Origin: SFTJ01 sp051871515
GTDB taxonomy: Bacteria; Bacteroidota; Bacteroidia; Bacteroidales; Muribaculaceae
Length of the DNA: 25,968 nt
NCBI GenBank assembly: GCA_051871515.1
Contig: JBJECY010000129.1
Location: 1-25,968 of the forward strand
Direction: 5' to 3'
Shown here: positions 1-6,886 of the stretch, in pieces
Numbering within the stretch: the first letter of the stretch is position 1
How the letters are laid out: each line of letters opens with the position of its first letter
The notes under the pieces: model-generated
The model's database searches: none
Seen by the model: the letters and a program-made list of their open reading frames with translations, nothing else
Told to the model about the DNA's origin: nothing
Made by a program: the position numbers and the translations under genes

Positions 1-8
1 AATTTTGC

Positions 9-16
9 TATCTTTG
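9..16 (+). promoter_or_regulatory. -7 promoter box of xerD
   Basis: TATCTTTG matches the Bacteroidetes -7 consensus TAnnTTTG. Only seven bases separate it from the xerD ATG at 24, so transcription should begin at or just before the start codon. The matching -33 element would lie before the window and cannot be seen. Confidence 0.55.
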
Positions 17-23
17 CCTTTGT

Positions 24-953
24 ATGCGACAAATTACGTCAATATCACGGCTGATGGAAGGCTATCAAGCCTACCTGAGCCTGCAACGCGGACTATCGAG
101 CAACACGCTTGAAAACTACTGCCGCGATGTGGGCAAACTGCTCACATACCTCAGTGAGCAGCAAACTGAGATTAGCGATGTTGATTTATCAACGCTTGAA
201 TGTTTTGTTGGGGCGCTTCACGACGTTGGCATTGTGCCACGCACGCAGGCTCGCATAGTCTCGGGCATCAAGAGTTTCTTTAAATATCTGATGATTGAGG
301 GTTACGTTGAGCATAATCCCTCGGAGCTGCTGCCGGCGCCGCGCATTGGTCGCCATCTGCCCGACGTGCTCACCCTCAGCGAGATTGACTCAATGATAAG
401 CGTGATTGACCCCTCAACGCCCGAGGGCGTGCGCAACCGCGCCATTGTGGAAGTGCTCTACAGTTGCGGGCTGCGCGTGAGCGAACTCATTGCCTTGCGC
501 ATCTCTCAAATTTTCGCCTCGCAAGAATACATAGTGGTTGAGGGCAAGGGCAACAAACAGCGCCTTGTGCCCATTTCGAGCGATGCGCTGCGATGGATTG
601 CCGAATACATCAACGAGGTGCGCTCGCACATCAACATCAAGCCGGGCAACAACGATATCCTTTTCCTCAATCGCCGCGGCAGTGCGCTCTCGCGAGTGAT
701 GATTTTCATCATCATCAAAGACCTTTGCCAACTGGCAGGCATAAAAAAGACGGTCAGCCCTCACACTTTGCGCCACAGCTTTGCCACTCACCTGCTTGAA
801 GGCGGCGCCAACCTGCGCGCCATACAGCAGATGCTGGGGCACGAGTCAATCACCACCACCGAGATTTATGTGCACATTGACCGCAACACCTTGCGCCAAG
901 AAATATTTGACCACCACCCCAGGGCGCACCCCAACGAGTCCGGCAGTCAATAA
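24..953 (+). CDS. xerD: Site-specific tyrosine recombinase XerD
   Basis: The 309-residue protein is a tyrosine recombinase of the XerC/XerD type, which resolves chromosome dimers at dif at the septum. An N-terminal SAM-like core-binding domain covers about residues 10-95 (LSSNTLENY at 24-32) and the catalytic domain about 115-300. The full catalytic set is visible: R151 (GLRVSE), K175 (GKGNKQR), H247 and R250 (HTLRHSF), H273 (LGHES) and the nucleophile Y282 (TEIYVH). Length matches housekeeping Xer proteins (about 300). The start at 24 is kept rather than Met11 because the N-terminal helices then have the usual length, although the -7 box at 9-16 leaves almost no leader. XerD is favoured over XerC from general similarity and because no mobile-element genes are nearby; the XerC/XerD distinction is less certain than the family. 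Confidence 0.93.
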   Translation: MRQITSISRLMEGYQAYLSLQRGLSSNTLENYCRDVGKLLTYLSEQQTEISDVDLSTLECFVGALHDVGIVPRTQARIVSGIKSFFKYLMIEGYVEHNPSELLPAPRIGRHLPDVLTLSEIDSMISVIDPSTPEGVRNRAIVEVLYSCGLRVSELIALRISQIFASQEYIVVEGKGNKQRLVPISSDALRWIAEYINEVRSHINIKPGNNDILFLNRRGSALSRVMIFIIIKDLCQLAGIKKTVSPHTLRHSFATHLLEGGANLRAIQQMLGHESITTTEIYVHIDRNTLRQEIFDHHPRAHPNESGSQ

Positions 954-1035
954 GCCGCCAAACGCAATTCCATTTGCCCAACTTCACTTCAACGTAGTAA
1001 CATTACCCCCCTCCACCCCCAAAAAACAAATTGCT

Positions 1036-1551
1036 ATGAACAATATCGTTAAACTATTTATCATAATTCTCGCAACGTCACTGATGGCGGCTTGCTCATC
1101 GTCGCGCCTCACAAGCCAAGAAAAAACGCAGATGCAACAAAGACGCTCGCAATATGTGCTGCAAAGCATTGAGAAGCAAGCGTTTGTCATTGACATTGAC
1201 CGTATGTTGCCCAAACGCGGCAGGATTCACTCGCTCTCCTACGGCTACGGCATTACGGTGAAAGCCGACACGCTGGTGTCGATGCTGCCCTATCTGGGGC
1301 AAGCCTACTCGCTGCCCTATGGCGGCGGCAATGGGCTAAACTTCAGCTCAATCATAACAAACCGCAGCATCAGCCGCAACGAGAAAAAGATGCTCACCAC
1401 CCTTCAGATATTCACCAAAACCAACGAGGACACGTTTCAATACACCGTCAGGGTGTTTGACAACGGGCGAACAAGCATTGAGGTGCGCTCACGCTTGCGC
1501 GACCCAATACAATTTGAGGGGATGATGCAGCTGCCGCTTGAGCTGCAATGA
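1036..1551 (+). CDS. DUF4251 family lipoprotein
   Basis: This 171-residue protein begins with a lipoprotein signal peptide: a hydrophobic stretch followed by the lipobox LMAAC, with the lipidated Cys at 20 and then SSSRL. There is no acidic export signal after the Cys, so it may face the periplasm. The mature part has features typical of the Bacteroidetes DUF4251 family: an IDIDRMLP segment, DTLVSMLPYLGQAYSLPYGG, and a beta-rich C-terminus (TVRVFDNGRTSIEV). The function of the family is unknown. An in-frame ORF extends upstream into xerD (from 781), but the signal peptide fixes the start at 1036. It lies 82 bp after xerD in the same direction with no promoter motif between them, so co-transcription is plausible. 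Confidence 0.8.
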   Translation: MNNIVKLFIIILATSLMAACSSSRLTSQEKTQMQQRRSQYVLQSIEKQAFVIDIDRMLPKRGRIHSLSYGYGITVKADTLVSMLPYLGQAYSLPYGGGNGLNFSSIITNRSISRNEKKMLTTLQIFTKTNEDTFQYTVRVFDNGRTSIEVRSRLRDPIQFEGMMQLPLELQ

Positions 1552-1612
1552 ACCGTGCAGCATCACACAAGCAAAAAACCATCTTTATTGCCGCCATTGC
1601 ACCGCCTCATTA

Positions 1613-1643
1613 TTGCAAAATCTATTAGTTATTGCTATTTTTG
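1613..1643 (+). promoter_or_regulatory. Promoter of ruvB (Bacteroidetes type)
   Basis: A TTG at 1613-1615 is followed after 20 bases by TATTTTTG at 1636-1643, a full match to the TAnnTTTG -7 box with normal spacing. The ruvB ATG is at 1649, five bases after the box, so the transcript would be leaderless or nearly so. It lies just after the stop of the DUF4251 gene. Confidence 0.65.
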
Positions 1644-1648
1644 CACCT

Positions 1649-2668
1649 ATGGAAGAAGATTTCAACATACACAGCCAACGCCTCGACTCTGACAAAGAAT
1701 TTGAGCGGGCACTGCGACCCGAGCGCTTCAGCGATTTCAATGGTCAAGAAAAAATCATTGAAAATCTGCAAGTGTTTGTTCAGGCAGCCAAAAACCGTGG
1801 CGAGAGCCTTGACCACACCCTGCTCTATGGCCCTCCCGGATTGGGTAAAACCACCCTCTCAAACATCATTGCCAACGAGCTTGGCGTGGGATTTAAAGTC
1901 ACATCAGGCCCCGTGCTCGACAAACCCGGCGACCTTGCCGGAGTGCTCACTTCGCTCGAGAAAAACGATGTGCTCTTTATTGACGAGATTCACCGCCTCA
2001 GCCCCGTGGTTGAAGAGTATCTCTACTCGGCAATGGAGGATTACCGCATTGACATAATGATTGACAAGGGTCCGGGCGCACGCTCGGTGCAGCTCACCCT
2101 TGAGCCGTTCACACTCATTGGCGCCACCACGCGCAGCGGTCTGCTCACGTCGCCATTGCGAGCACGCTTTGGCATCAACTGCCACCTGCACTTCTACAAT
2201 CACGAGGTGCTTCAACGAATCGTCATTCGCTCGGCTCGACTGCTCAACGTGCCCATCACTGAGGAAGCCGCCTTGGAGATTGCCCTGCGCAGCCGTGGCA
2301 CGCCACGTATTGCCAACGCACTGCTTAGGCGCGTGCGCGACTTCGCTCAGGTGAAAGGCAGCGGAAAAATTGAGACCGACATCACACGCTATGCCCTTGA
2401 GGCGCTCAACATCGACAAATACGGGCTCGATGAGATAGACAACAAGATTCTGCTCACCATCATTGATAAGTTTAAGGGAGGTCCGGTGGGTCTCTCCACC
2501 ATTGCCACAGCTCTGGGTGAGGACCCCGGCACAATTGAAGAAGTCTATGAGCCTTACCTCATACAAGAAGGCTTCATCAAGCGCACCCCACGCGGACGCG
2601 AAGTCACCGAACTGACCTATAAGCACCTTGGGCGCACGCCGTTCTCACAAGAGCCGAGCATCTTCTAA
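1649..2668 (+). CDS. ruvB: Holliday junction branch migration helicase RuvB
   Basis: The 339-residue AAA+ ATPase is the motor of the RuvAB complex that drives branch migration of Holliday junctions in recombinational repair. Visible motifs are Walker A GPPGLGKTT (61-69), Walker B FIDEIH (110-115, D112/E113), sensor 1 GATTRSG (158-164), the arginine-finger region PLRARFG (169-175), sensor 2 RGTPRIANALLRR, and the C-terminal winged-helix region ending RTPRGREVT. Length is normal for RuvB. An in-frame ORF begins at 1538, but its extra 37 residues resemble no RuvB N-terminus and overlap the previous gene. The start at 1649 gives the expected N-terminus and is placed directly after a strong -7 box. 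No ruvA is in the window, as is common where ruv genes are scattered. Confidence 0.97.
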   Translation: MEEDFNIHSQRLDSDKEFERALRPERFSDFNGQEKIIENLQVFVQAAKNRGESLDHTLLYGPPGLGKTTLSNIIANELGVGFKVTSGPVLDKPGDLAGVLTSLEKNDVLFIDEIHRLSPVVEEYLYSAMEDYRIDIMIDKGPGARSVQLTLEPFTLIGATTRSGLLTSPLRARFGINCHLHFYNHEVLQRIVIRSARLLNVPITEEAALEIALRSRGTPRIANALLRRVRDFAQVKGSGKIETDITRYALEALNIDKYGLDEIDNKILLTIIDKFKGGPVGLSTIATALGEDPGTIEEVYEPYLIQEGFIKRTPRGREVTELTYKHLGRTPFSQEPSIF

Positions 2669-2725
2669 GATGTTGCACCTCACCACCCAATAACCCATCA
2701 GCAAAACAATAAGCAAAAAACAATC

Positions 2726-4177
2726 ATGGCAGTAAACTTAAAATCGCTCGCCAAAGACACCGCAATATACGGCCTGAGCAGCATTGTGGGACGCTTTCTC
2801 AACTATCTGCTTGTGCCGCTCTACACCCATAAGCTGGCTGCGGCAACAGGCGGATATGGCATCATCACCAACCTCTATGCCTACACGGCTCTGCTGCTGG
2901 TGATACTCACCTTTGGCATGGAAACCACATTCTTCCGTTTTGCCAATAAAGAAGGTAACAATCCGCAACGCGTGTTTGGCACGGCACTCACCTTTGTCAC
3001 CATCCTCTCAGCCATCTTCTTGGCAATAGTGATTGGCTTCATCACGCCCATAGCCCACGCCATGGACTATGACGCCCACCCCGAGTTTATTGTTTACATG
3101 GCCATCACCGTGGCGCTCGATGCTTTTCAGGCTGTGCCGTTTGCTTATCTGCGATATGCCCACAAGGCAATTAAGTTTGCCGCGCTAAAGCTGACATTTA
3201 TTGTGCTTAACATCACCCTCAACGTGATTGCATTCACCTGCTTCACGCCCTACGAGGGCAACGCGTTCCTCATCAACATGATATGCACCTCGCTCATCAC
3301 CTTTGCCTTTGTGCGCGAAGTGCTGGGTGCACAATGGAACCTCGACATGAAGATGCTGCGCCAGATGCTTGCCTACGCATGGCCTATGTTGCTGCTGGGC
3401 ATTGCGGGTATCCTCAACCAGACAGCCGACAAAATCATCTTCCCATTCATCTATCACGCAAGCGACGTGAAAGAGCAATTGGGCATCTACGGTGCTGTGG
3501 TGAAGATTGCCATGATTATGGCAATGATAACACAAGCATTCCGCTATGCCTACGAGCCGATTGTGTTTGGAAAAGGTTCCGATGACAAAAATAAAGAATA
3601 CTATTCCTCGGCAATGCGCTATTTTGTGATATTCACACTGTTAGCGTTCCTTGCCGTGATGGCTTACATCGACGTGCTAAAACACCTCATTGGTGCCGAT
3701 TATCGCCAAGGTCTGGTGGTGGTGCCAATAGTGATGGCTGCCGAAATCATGATGGGCATTTATTTCAACCTCTCGTTCTGGTATAAGCTCACTGACCGCC
3801 CCGTGTGGGGGGCTTACCTCTCGGGTATTGGCTGCGCAGTGATGATTGCCGTGAACGTGATTTTTGTGCCCACCTATGGCTATATGGCTTGCGCTTGGGC
3901 TGGCTGCGCCGGCTACGGCACATCAATGCTGCTCTCCTACATCTTTGGGCAGCACTACTATCCCATCTCCTATCCACTAAAGGCCATTGGTGCTTACACC
4001 GCGCTTGCCGCCGTGCTCTATGCCGCCATGATTCTGCCCGACATACAAAACACCGCACTCAACATAGTTTATCGTAATGTGCTGCTCGCCGTGTTTGTGA
4101 TAACGATACTACGAGTTGAGAAGCTCTACAAAGTCCTTCACCGCATCCCCATCATCGGCCGCCTGATAAAGAAATAA
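2726..4177 (+). CDS. Polysaccharide/oligosaccharide flippase (Wzx/MOP-type)
   Basis: This 483-residue integral membrane protein has roughly 12 to 14 hydrophobic segments spread along its length and a short basic C-terminus (IIGRLIKK). The N-terminal pattern (SLAKDTAIYGLSSIVGRFLNYLLVPLYT) is typical of the polysaccharide-synthesis flippase group of the MOP superfamily, which moves lipid-linked sugar units across the inner membrane. The substrate cannot be read from the sequence; O-antigen-like, capsular or other lipid-linked units are possible, and lipid II is not excluded. It follows ruvB by 57 bp with no promoter motif between, so it probably shares the ruvB transcript, and it is followed by a strong hairpin terminator. 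No glycosyltransferases accompany it, which suggests a general rather than capsule-locus role. Confidence 0.82.
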   Translation: MAVNLKSLAKDTAIYGLSSIVGRFLNYLLVPLYTHKLAAATGGYGIITNLYAYTALLLVILTFGMETTFFRFANKEGNNPQRVFGTALTFVTILSAIFLAIVIGFITPIAHAMDYDAHPEFIVYMAITVALDAFQAVPFAYLRYAHKAIKFAALKLTFIVLNITLNVIAFTCFTPYEGNAFLINMICTSLITFAFVREVLGAQWNLDMKMLRQMLAYAWPMLLLGIAGILNQTADKIIFPFIYHASDVKEQLGIYGAVVKIAMIMAMITQAFRYAYEPIVFGKGSDDKNKEYYSSAMRYFVIFTLLAFLAVMAYIDVLKHLIGADYRQGLVVVPIVMAAEIMMGIYFNLSFWYKLTDRPVWGAYLSGIGCAVMIAVNVIFVPTYGYMACAWAGCAGYGTSMLLSYIFGQHYYPISYPLKAIGAYTALAAVLYAAMILPDIQNTALNIVYRNVLLAVFVITILRVEKLYKVLHRIPIIGRLIKK

Positions 4178-4214
4178 ACGCCCACGTTGCCCATATTCAC
4201 AGCATAACTCAAAA

Positions 4215-4253
4215 AAATCGCCTGAGCATATTCCATCTATGCCCAGGCGATTT
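4215..4253. terminator. Bidirectional hairpin terminator
   Basis: Two 16-base arms (4215-4230 and 4238-4253, core TCGCCTG/CAGGCGA) flank a 7-base loop. On the + strand there is one A-C mismatch and the hairpin runs into a TTTCTCTTT tract. On the - strand the mismatch becomes a G-U pair and the stem is followed by seven T. It sits between the convergent flippase and GH125 genes and can end both. Confidence 0.85.
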
Positions 4254-4286
4254 CTCTTTATCTCACGTGATTGGCGTGATGCGCAA

Positions 4287-5771
4287 TCACTTTATGCTAT
4301 TGAGCAGATTGATTTTGCCTTCGTTCACAAGTTTCAAAATCAGTTCGCCAAACAGGGTGTTTTGCCAAGCGAACCAGTCGCGGGTGTAGTGATTGCAATT
4401 GTTCACGTCGAACGACTCGTGCATAAAGCCCTTACCGGCATCGGTGGCAAGCAGCAGCTCAATGCACCATTTTATCTCCTCATCGTCCTGACTGGTGAAC
4501 GCCTTCATCATTATGCTCATGGGCCATGCCATGTTCAAGCCGCAATGCGGACCGCCAATGCCCTCGCCGTCCTTGCCACGGAAGAAATACGGGTTGCTGT
4601 CGCTCCACACAAAGCGGCGGGTGTTTTGATAGATGGGGTCGTTAACGTCAACATCGCCCAAATAAGCCATCGCCAACAGGCTGGGCACATTGGCATCGTC
4701 CATGAGGTGGTGATTGCCAAAGCCATCGACCTCAAAAGCATAGATGGTGCCATATTTCGGGTGATTGTAGGTGGCATATTTCTTCAATGCAGTCTCAACC
4801 TCGGCTGCAAAGTCGGTGCACTCAGCCGCCATATCGGCACGGTGGTTCACATCGTTGAGAATCTTTGCTGCTTTGCGCAAGCTGGTCACGGCAAAGAAGT
4901 TCGACGGCACCAGATATTGGAAAGTGGTGGCATCGTCGCTTGGACGGAAGCACGACACTATCAAGCCACAGCCACTCACCGGCGCACCCCAACCGCCATT
5001 GCTCATGGTGTCGGTCTGCGTGTCGGTCTCGCGAGTGAAATGATACGGGCCCAGATTGCCATATTTGCGTTGCTGTTCCTTGAAAGTCTTTAGCACATTG
5101 GCTATGGCGCGCAGCCATTCCTCATCAAAGATGCTGTCGTCGCCGGTAACAAGCCAGTATTCATAAGCCAAGCGAATGGGATAACACAACGAGTCAATCT
5201 CATATTTGCGTTCATGCACCTCGAGCTTCATGTCGGTGTTGTCGTTTTGCCAACATCCGCCCGTAGGGCCGTCGTTGAAGGCGTTGGCATAGGGGTCGAT
5301 GTTAATCAGCTTGAACTGCTGACGAATGGTGCCCTCAACCATGTCTTTGAGGTGGGCATCCTCGTTGGCAAGCTGCACATAAGGCCACACCTGTGCGCCC
5401 GAGTCGCGAAGCCACATTGCGTGAATATCGCCGGTGTAAACAAACGTCTCGTTGTGCCCATTGGCATCTTTGCGAAAGTGCACTGTGGTGTCGAGTGTAT
5501 TGGGGAAGCAATTCTCAAACATCCATGCCAGCTTGGCATTGGTGAGCATACCCTTGATGCGCACAATGGTTTTTTCAACAGCCTGTGAGGTAAACAGTCG
5601 CTCATTGGGAGCAGGGCGGCACGTTTTGGCATAAGCCTTAGCTGAGGCCGCAGCACTCACGGCATACAACGCCGTGTTGTCACTCACACACTCGGCAACG
5701 CCTGTTGCGCTCGCCATTGCACCGGCACCAAGCAGCAATGCCATTCCTGTAGCTACAATTTTTTTCTTCAT
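4287..5771 (-). CDS. Secreted GH125 exo-alpha-mannosidase
   Basis: The 494-residue protein matches the GH125 family, metal-independent exo-alpha-1,6-mannosidases with an (alpha/alpha)6 barrel that trim mannose from N-glycans or yeast mannan. Residues 1 to about 21 form a signal peptide (MKKKIVATGM, then a hydrophobic stretch ending ASA) with no lipobox, so it is probably periplasmic. Conserved blocks are WLRDSGAQVWPY (120-131), DGPTGGCWQNDNTDMK (167-182), YEIDSLCYP (190-198), FRPSDDA (275-281), DDANVPSLL (358-366) and HESFD (451-455). By rough position against characterised members, Asp279/280 and Glu452 are candidates for the catalytic acid and base (inference). Length is usual for the family. 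It starts 57 bp after the upstream protease-like gene on the same strand, without a promoter motif between, so they may be co-transcribed. No SusC/SusD pair is nearby. Confidence 0.92.
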   Translation of the reverse strand: MKKKIVATGMALLLGAGAMASATGVAECVSDNTALYAVSAAASAKAYAKTCRPAPNERLFTSQAVEKTIVRIKGMLTNAKLAWMFENCFPNTLDTTVHFRKDANGHNETFVYTGDIHAMWLRDSGAQVWPYVQLANEDAHLKDMVEGTIRQQFKLINIDPYANAFNDGPTGGCWQNDNTDMKLEVHERKYEIDSLCYPIRLAYEYWLVTGDDSIFDEEWLRAIANVLKTFKEQQRKYGNLGPYHFTRETDTQTDTMSNGGWGAPVSGCGLIVSCFRPSDDATTFQYLVPSNFFAVTSLRKAAKILNDVNHRADMAAECTDFAAEVETALKKYATYNHPKYGTIYAFEVDGFGNHHLMDDANVPSLLAMAYLGDVDVNDPIYQNTRRFVWSDSNPYFFRGKDGEGIGGPHCGLNMAWPMSIMMKAFTSQDDEEIKWCIELLLATDAGKGFMHESFDVNNCNHYTRDWFAWQNTLFGELILKLVNEGKINLLNSIK

Positions 5772-5828
5772 ATTGGTCTTTGTAATTTCTATGGGGTTTC
5801 CTTATTGTATTCTTCTTTTTTTAATGAT

Positions 5829-6344
5829 TCACGCCGCCGAAGGCTCATCGCTCGCAAACGAGCGTTTATAAACCGGATAAACCAAGCGCACAAGCACCAT
5901 CACATGAATCACGGCAAGCGCGGCAAAGCAGGCTCGTACCGCCATCTCGGGCATAAGCAGCTTGATGCCGTTCATGTCACCGCCGCCCACCCAGGCATAG
6001 AACACCGTGAGATAAAGCGGGTCGAGCATAAGCAGCGCTATGGTAACATACCAACCCATGGAGCGCGGCAATTTGGGTTTAAGGGCACAAATGCGATGGC
6101 GCAACGCCACCATCACCCACCCTGCCACCAACGTTGACAATGCCCCAACCAAGCAAAACACGCCCAGCTGAGTATCACTCATCATCTGGCGGTGAATGTC
6201 AATCTGCACCCCTATGCCCATGAAATTGACGCTCTTAAACGCACCAATGCACATGGCATAGAGCGCATGAGCGCCCTCATGAATCACATAATACACAATC
6301 ACACACGCAATAATCGACAAATATTGACGGGTTCTTTTGTTCAT
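5829..6344 (-). CDS. Small membrane protein with HExxH motif (M50-like)
   Basis: This 171-residue protein has about four hydrophobic segments (roughly 9-33, 60-80, 98-118 and 134-156). The first carries H22-E23-G24-A25-H26, the HExxH zinc motif, in the context VIHEGAHALYAMCIGA, which is how site-2-type (M50) intramembrane proteases place it. A later LMLDPLY (105-111) could supply the third ligand Asp108, as the LDG-type motif does in M50 enzymes, and GGGDMNG (120-126) follows. It is much shorter than classical RseP and has no PDZ domain. It could be a minimal intramembrane protease or a non-proteolytic relative; its substrate is unknown. It lies directly upstream of the GH125 gene, and its ORF ends in a short hydrophilic tail. 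Confidence 0.6.
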   Translation of the reverse strand: MNKRTRQYLSIIACVIVYYVIHEGAHALYAMCIGAFKSVNFMGIGVQIDIHRQMMSDTQLGVFCLVGALSTLVAGWVMVALRHRICALKPKLPRSMGWYVTIALLMLDPLYLTVFYAWVGGGDMNGIKLLMPEMAVRACFAALAVIHVMVLVRLVYPVYKRSFASDEPSAA

Positions 6345-6798
6345 ATCTCACGGTTTTTATGGTTTATACTCTCTCCTGTCGTCGGCATGGGTCGGCGGAG
6401 CATGGCGAGGATAGCACTAAACCACCCCCAAAACAAGCCACCCTTGTCTTGGATTCACAAATATATGCAAAAAAAATCATTTACCCGTCATCATGCAAAC
6501 ATTTAGCGCACACAAGCCGCCAAACAATACCGGGTTTTACTAACGAACGGTATAAATCAGATGTTTTGTTTCCTCAAGTTCCTCTTTGAAACAGGGATTC
6601 ATCACCGCAGATTCATCAACCAAATCAACATCTCTCCAAAATAAGGATTTTTTAACTCCCACCGAAAAATTCTCACTTCAATGCGAACACCCCAGCATGC
6701 CATCGCCGATTGCACAATATGCCCATTGCCTATCAAATTAATCTTGGCGTCGCATCTCAGTCGCATCTCAATCGGCGGCGACCCTCACCAACAATAAA
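6345..6798. other. Intergenic region between two - strand genes
   Basis: These roughly 450 bases contain no convincing gene. The only signals seen are a - strand -7 box (6458-6465), listed separately, and a tandem pair of the 11-mer GTCGCATCTCA (6749-6759 and 6760-6770). Short + strand ORFs here lack family features and start inside neighbouring genes. The rest is AT-richer than the genes around it and may hold leader or regulatory sequence for the protease-like gene. Confidence 0.5.
6458..6465 (-). promoter_or_regulatory. Putative -7 box for protease-GH125 unit
   Basis: Read on the - strand this is TATATTTG, a full TAnnTTTG match. It would place transcription start near 6452 and give a leader of about 107 bases before the ATG at 6344. 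A -33 TTG at normal spacing is not evident, so support is moderate. Confidence 0.4.
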
Positions 6799-6836
6799 CC
6801 ATAAGGCCGCAAGCAACTTTGCCTGCGACCTTATGG
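6799..6836 (-). terminator. Hairpin terminator of the beta-barrel gene
   Basis: Arms of 16 bases at 6799-6814 and 6821-6836 (outer part CCATAAGG/CCTTATGG) enclose a 6-base loop. On the - strand all positions pair, two of them as G-U, and a T-rich stretch (TTTATTGTT) follows. On the + strand the same positions are mismatches, so it serves the - strand gene ending at 6887. Confidence 0.75.
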
Positions 6837-6886
6837 TGGAGCTATTTAATTACGTTTTGTCTTCCTCGGGGGTGAGGCTACGGCAA

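Noticed and set aside
24..953. Tyrosine recombinase as the integrase of a mobile element
   Set aside because: Its length and catalytic layout fit housekeeping Xer, the next genes are ruvB and other core genes, and no attachment site or mobile-element gene is seen.
1904..2626. 240-codon open frame on the - strand
   Set aside because: Antisense of ruvB, whose AAA+ motifs are complete on the + strand.
4239..5093. 284-codon open frame on the + strand
   Set aside because: It lies entirely across the terminator and the antisense of the GH125 gene, has no family features, and is explained by the biased codon use of the real - strand gene.
6749..6770. Tandem 11-mer GTCGCATCTCA as an operator or replication iteron
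   Set aside because: Only two copies, no replication gene nearby and no relation to the -7 box; most likely slippage.
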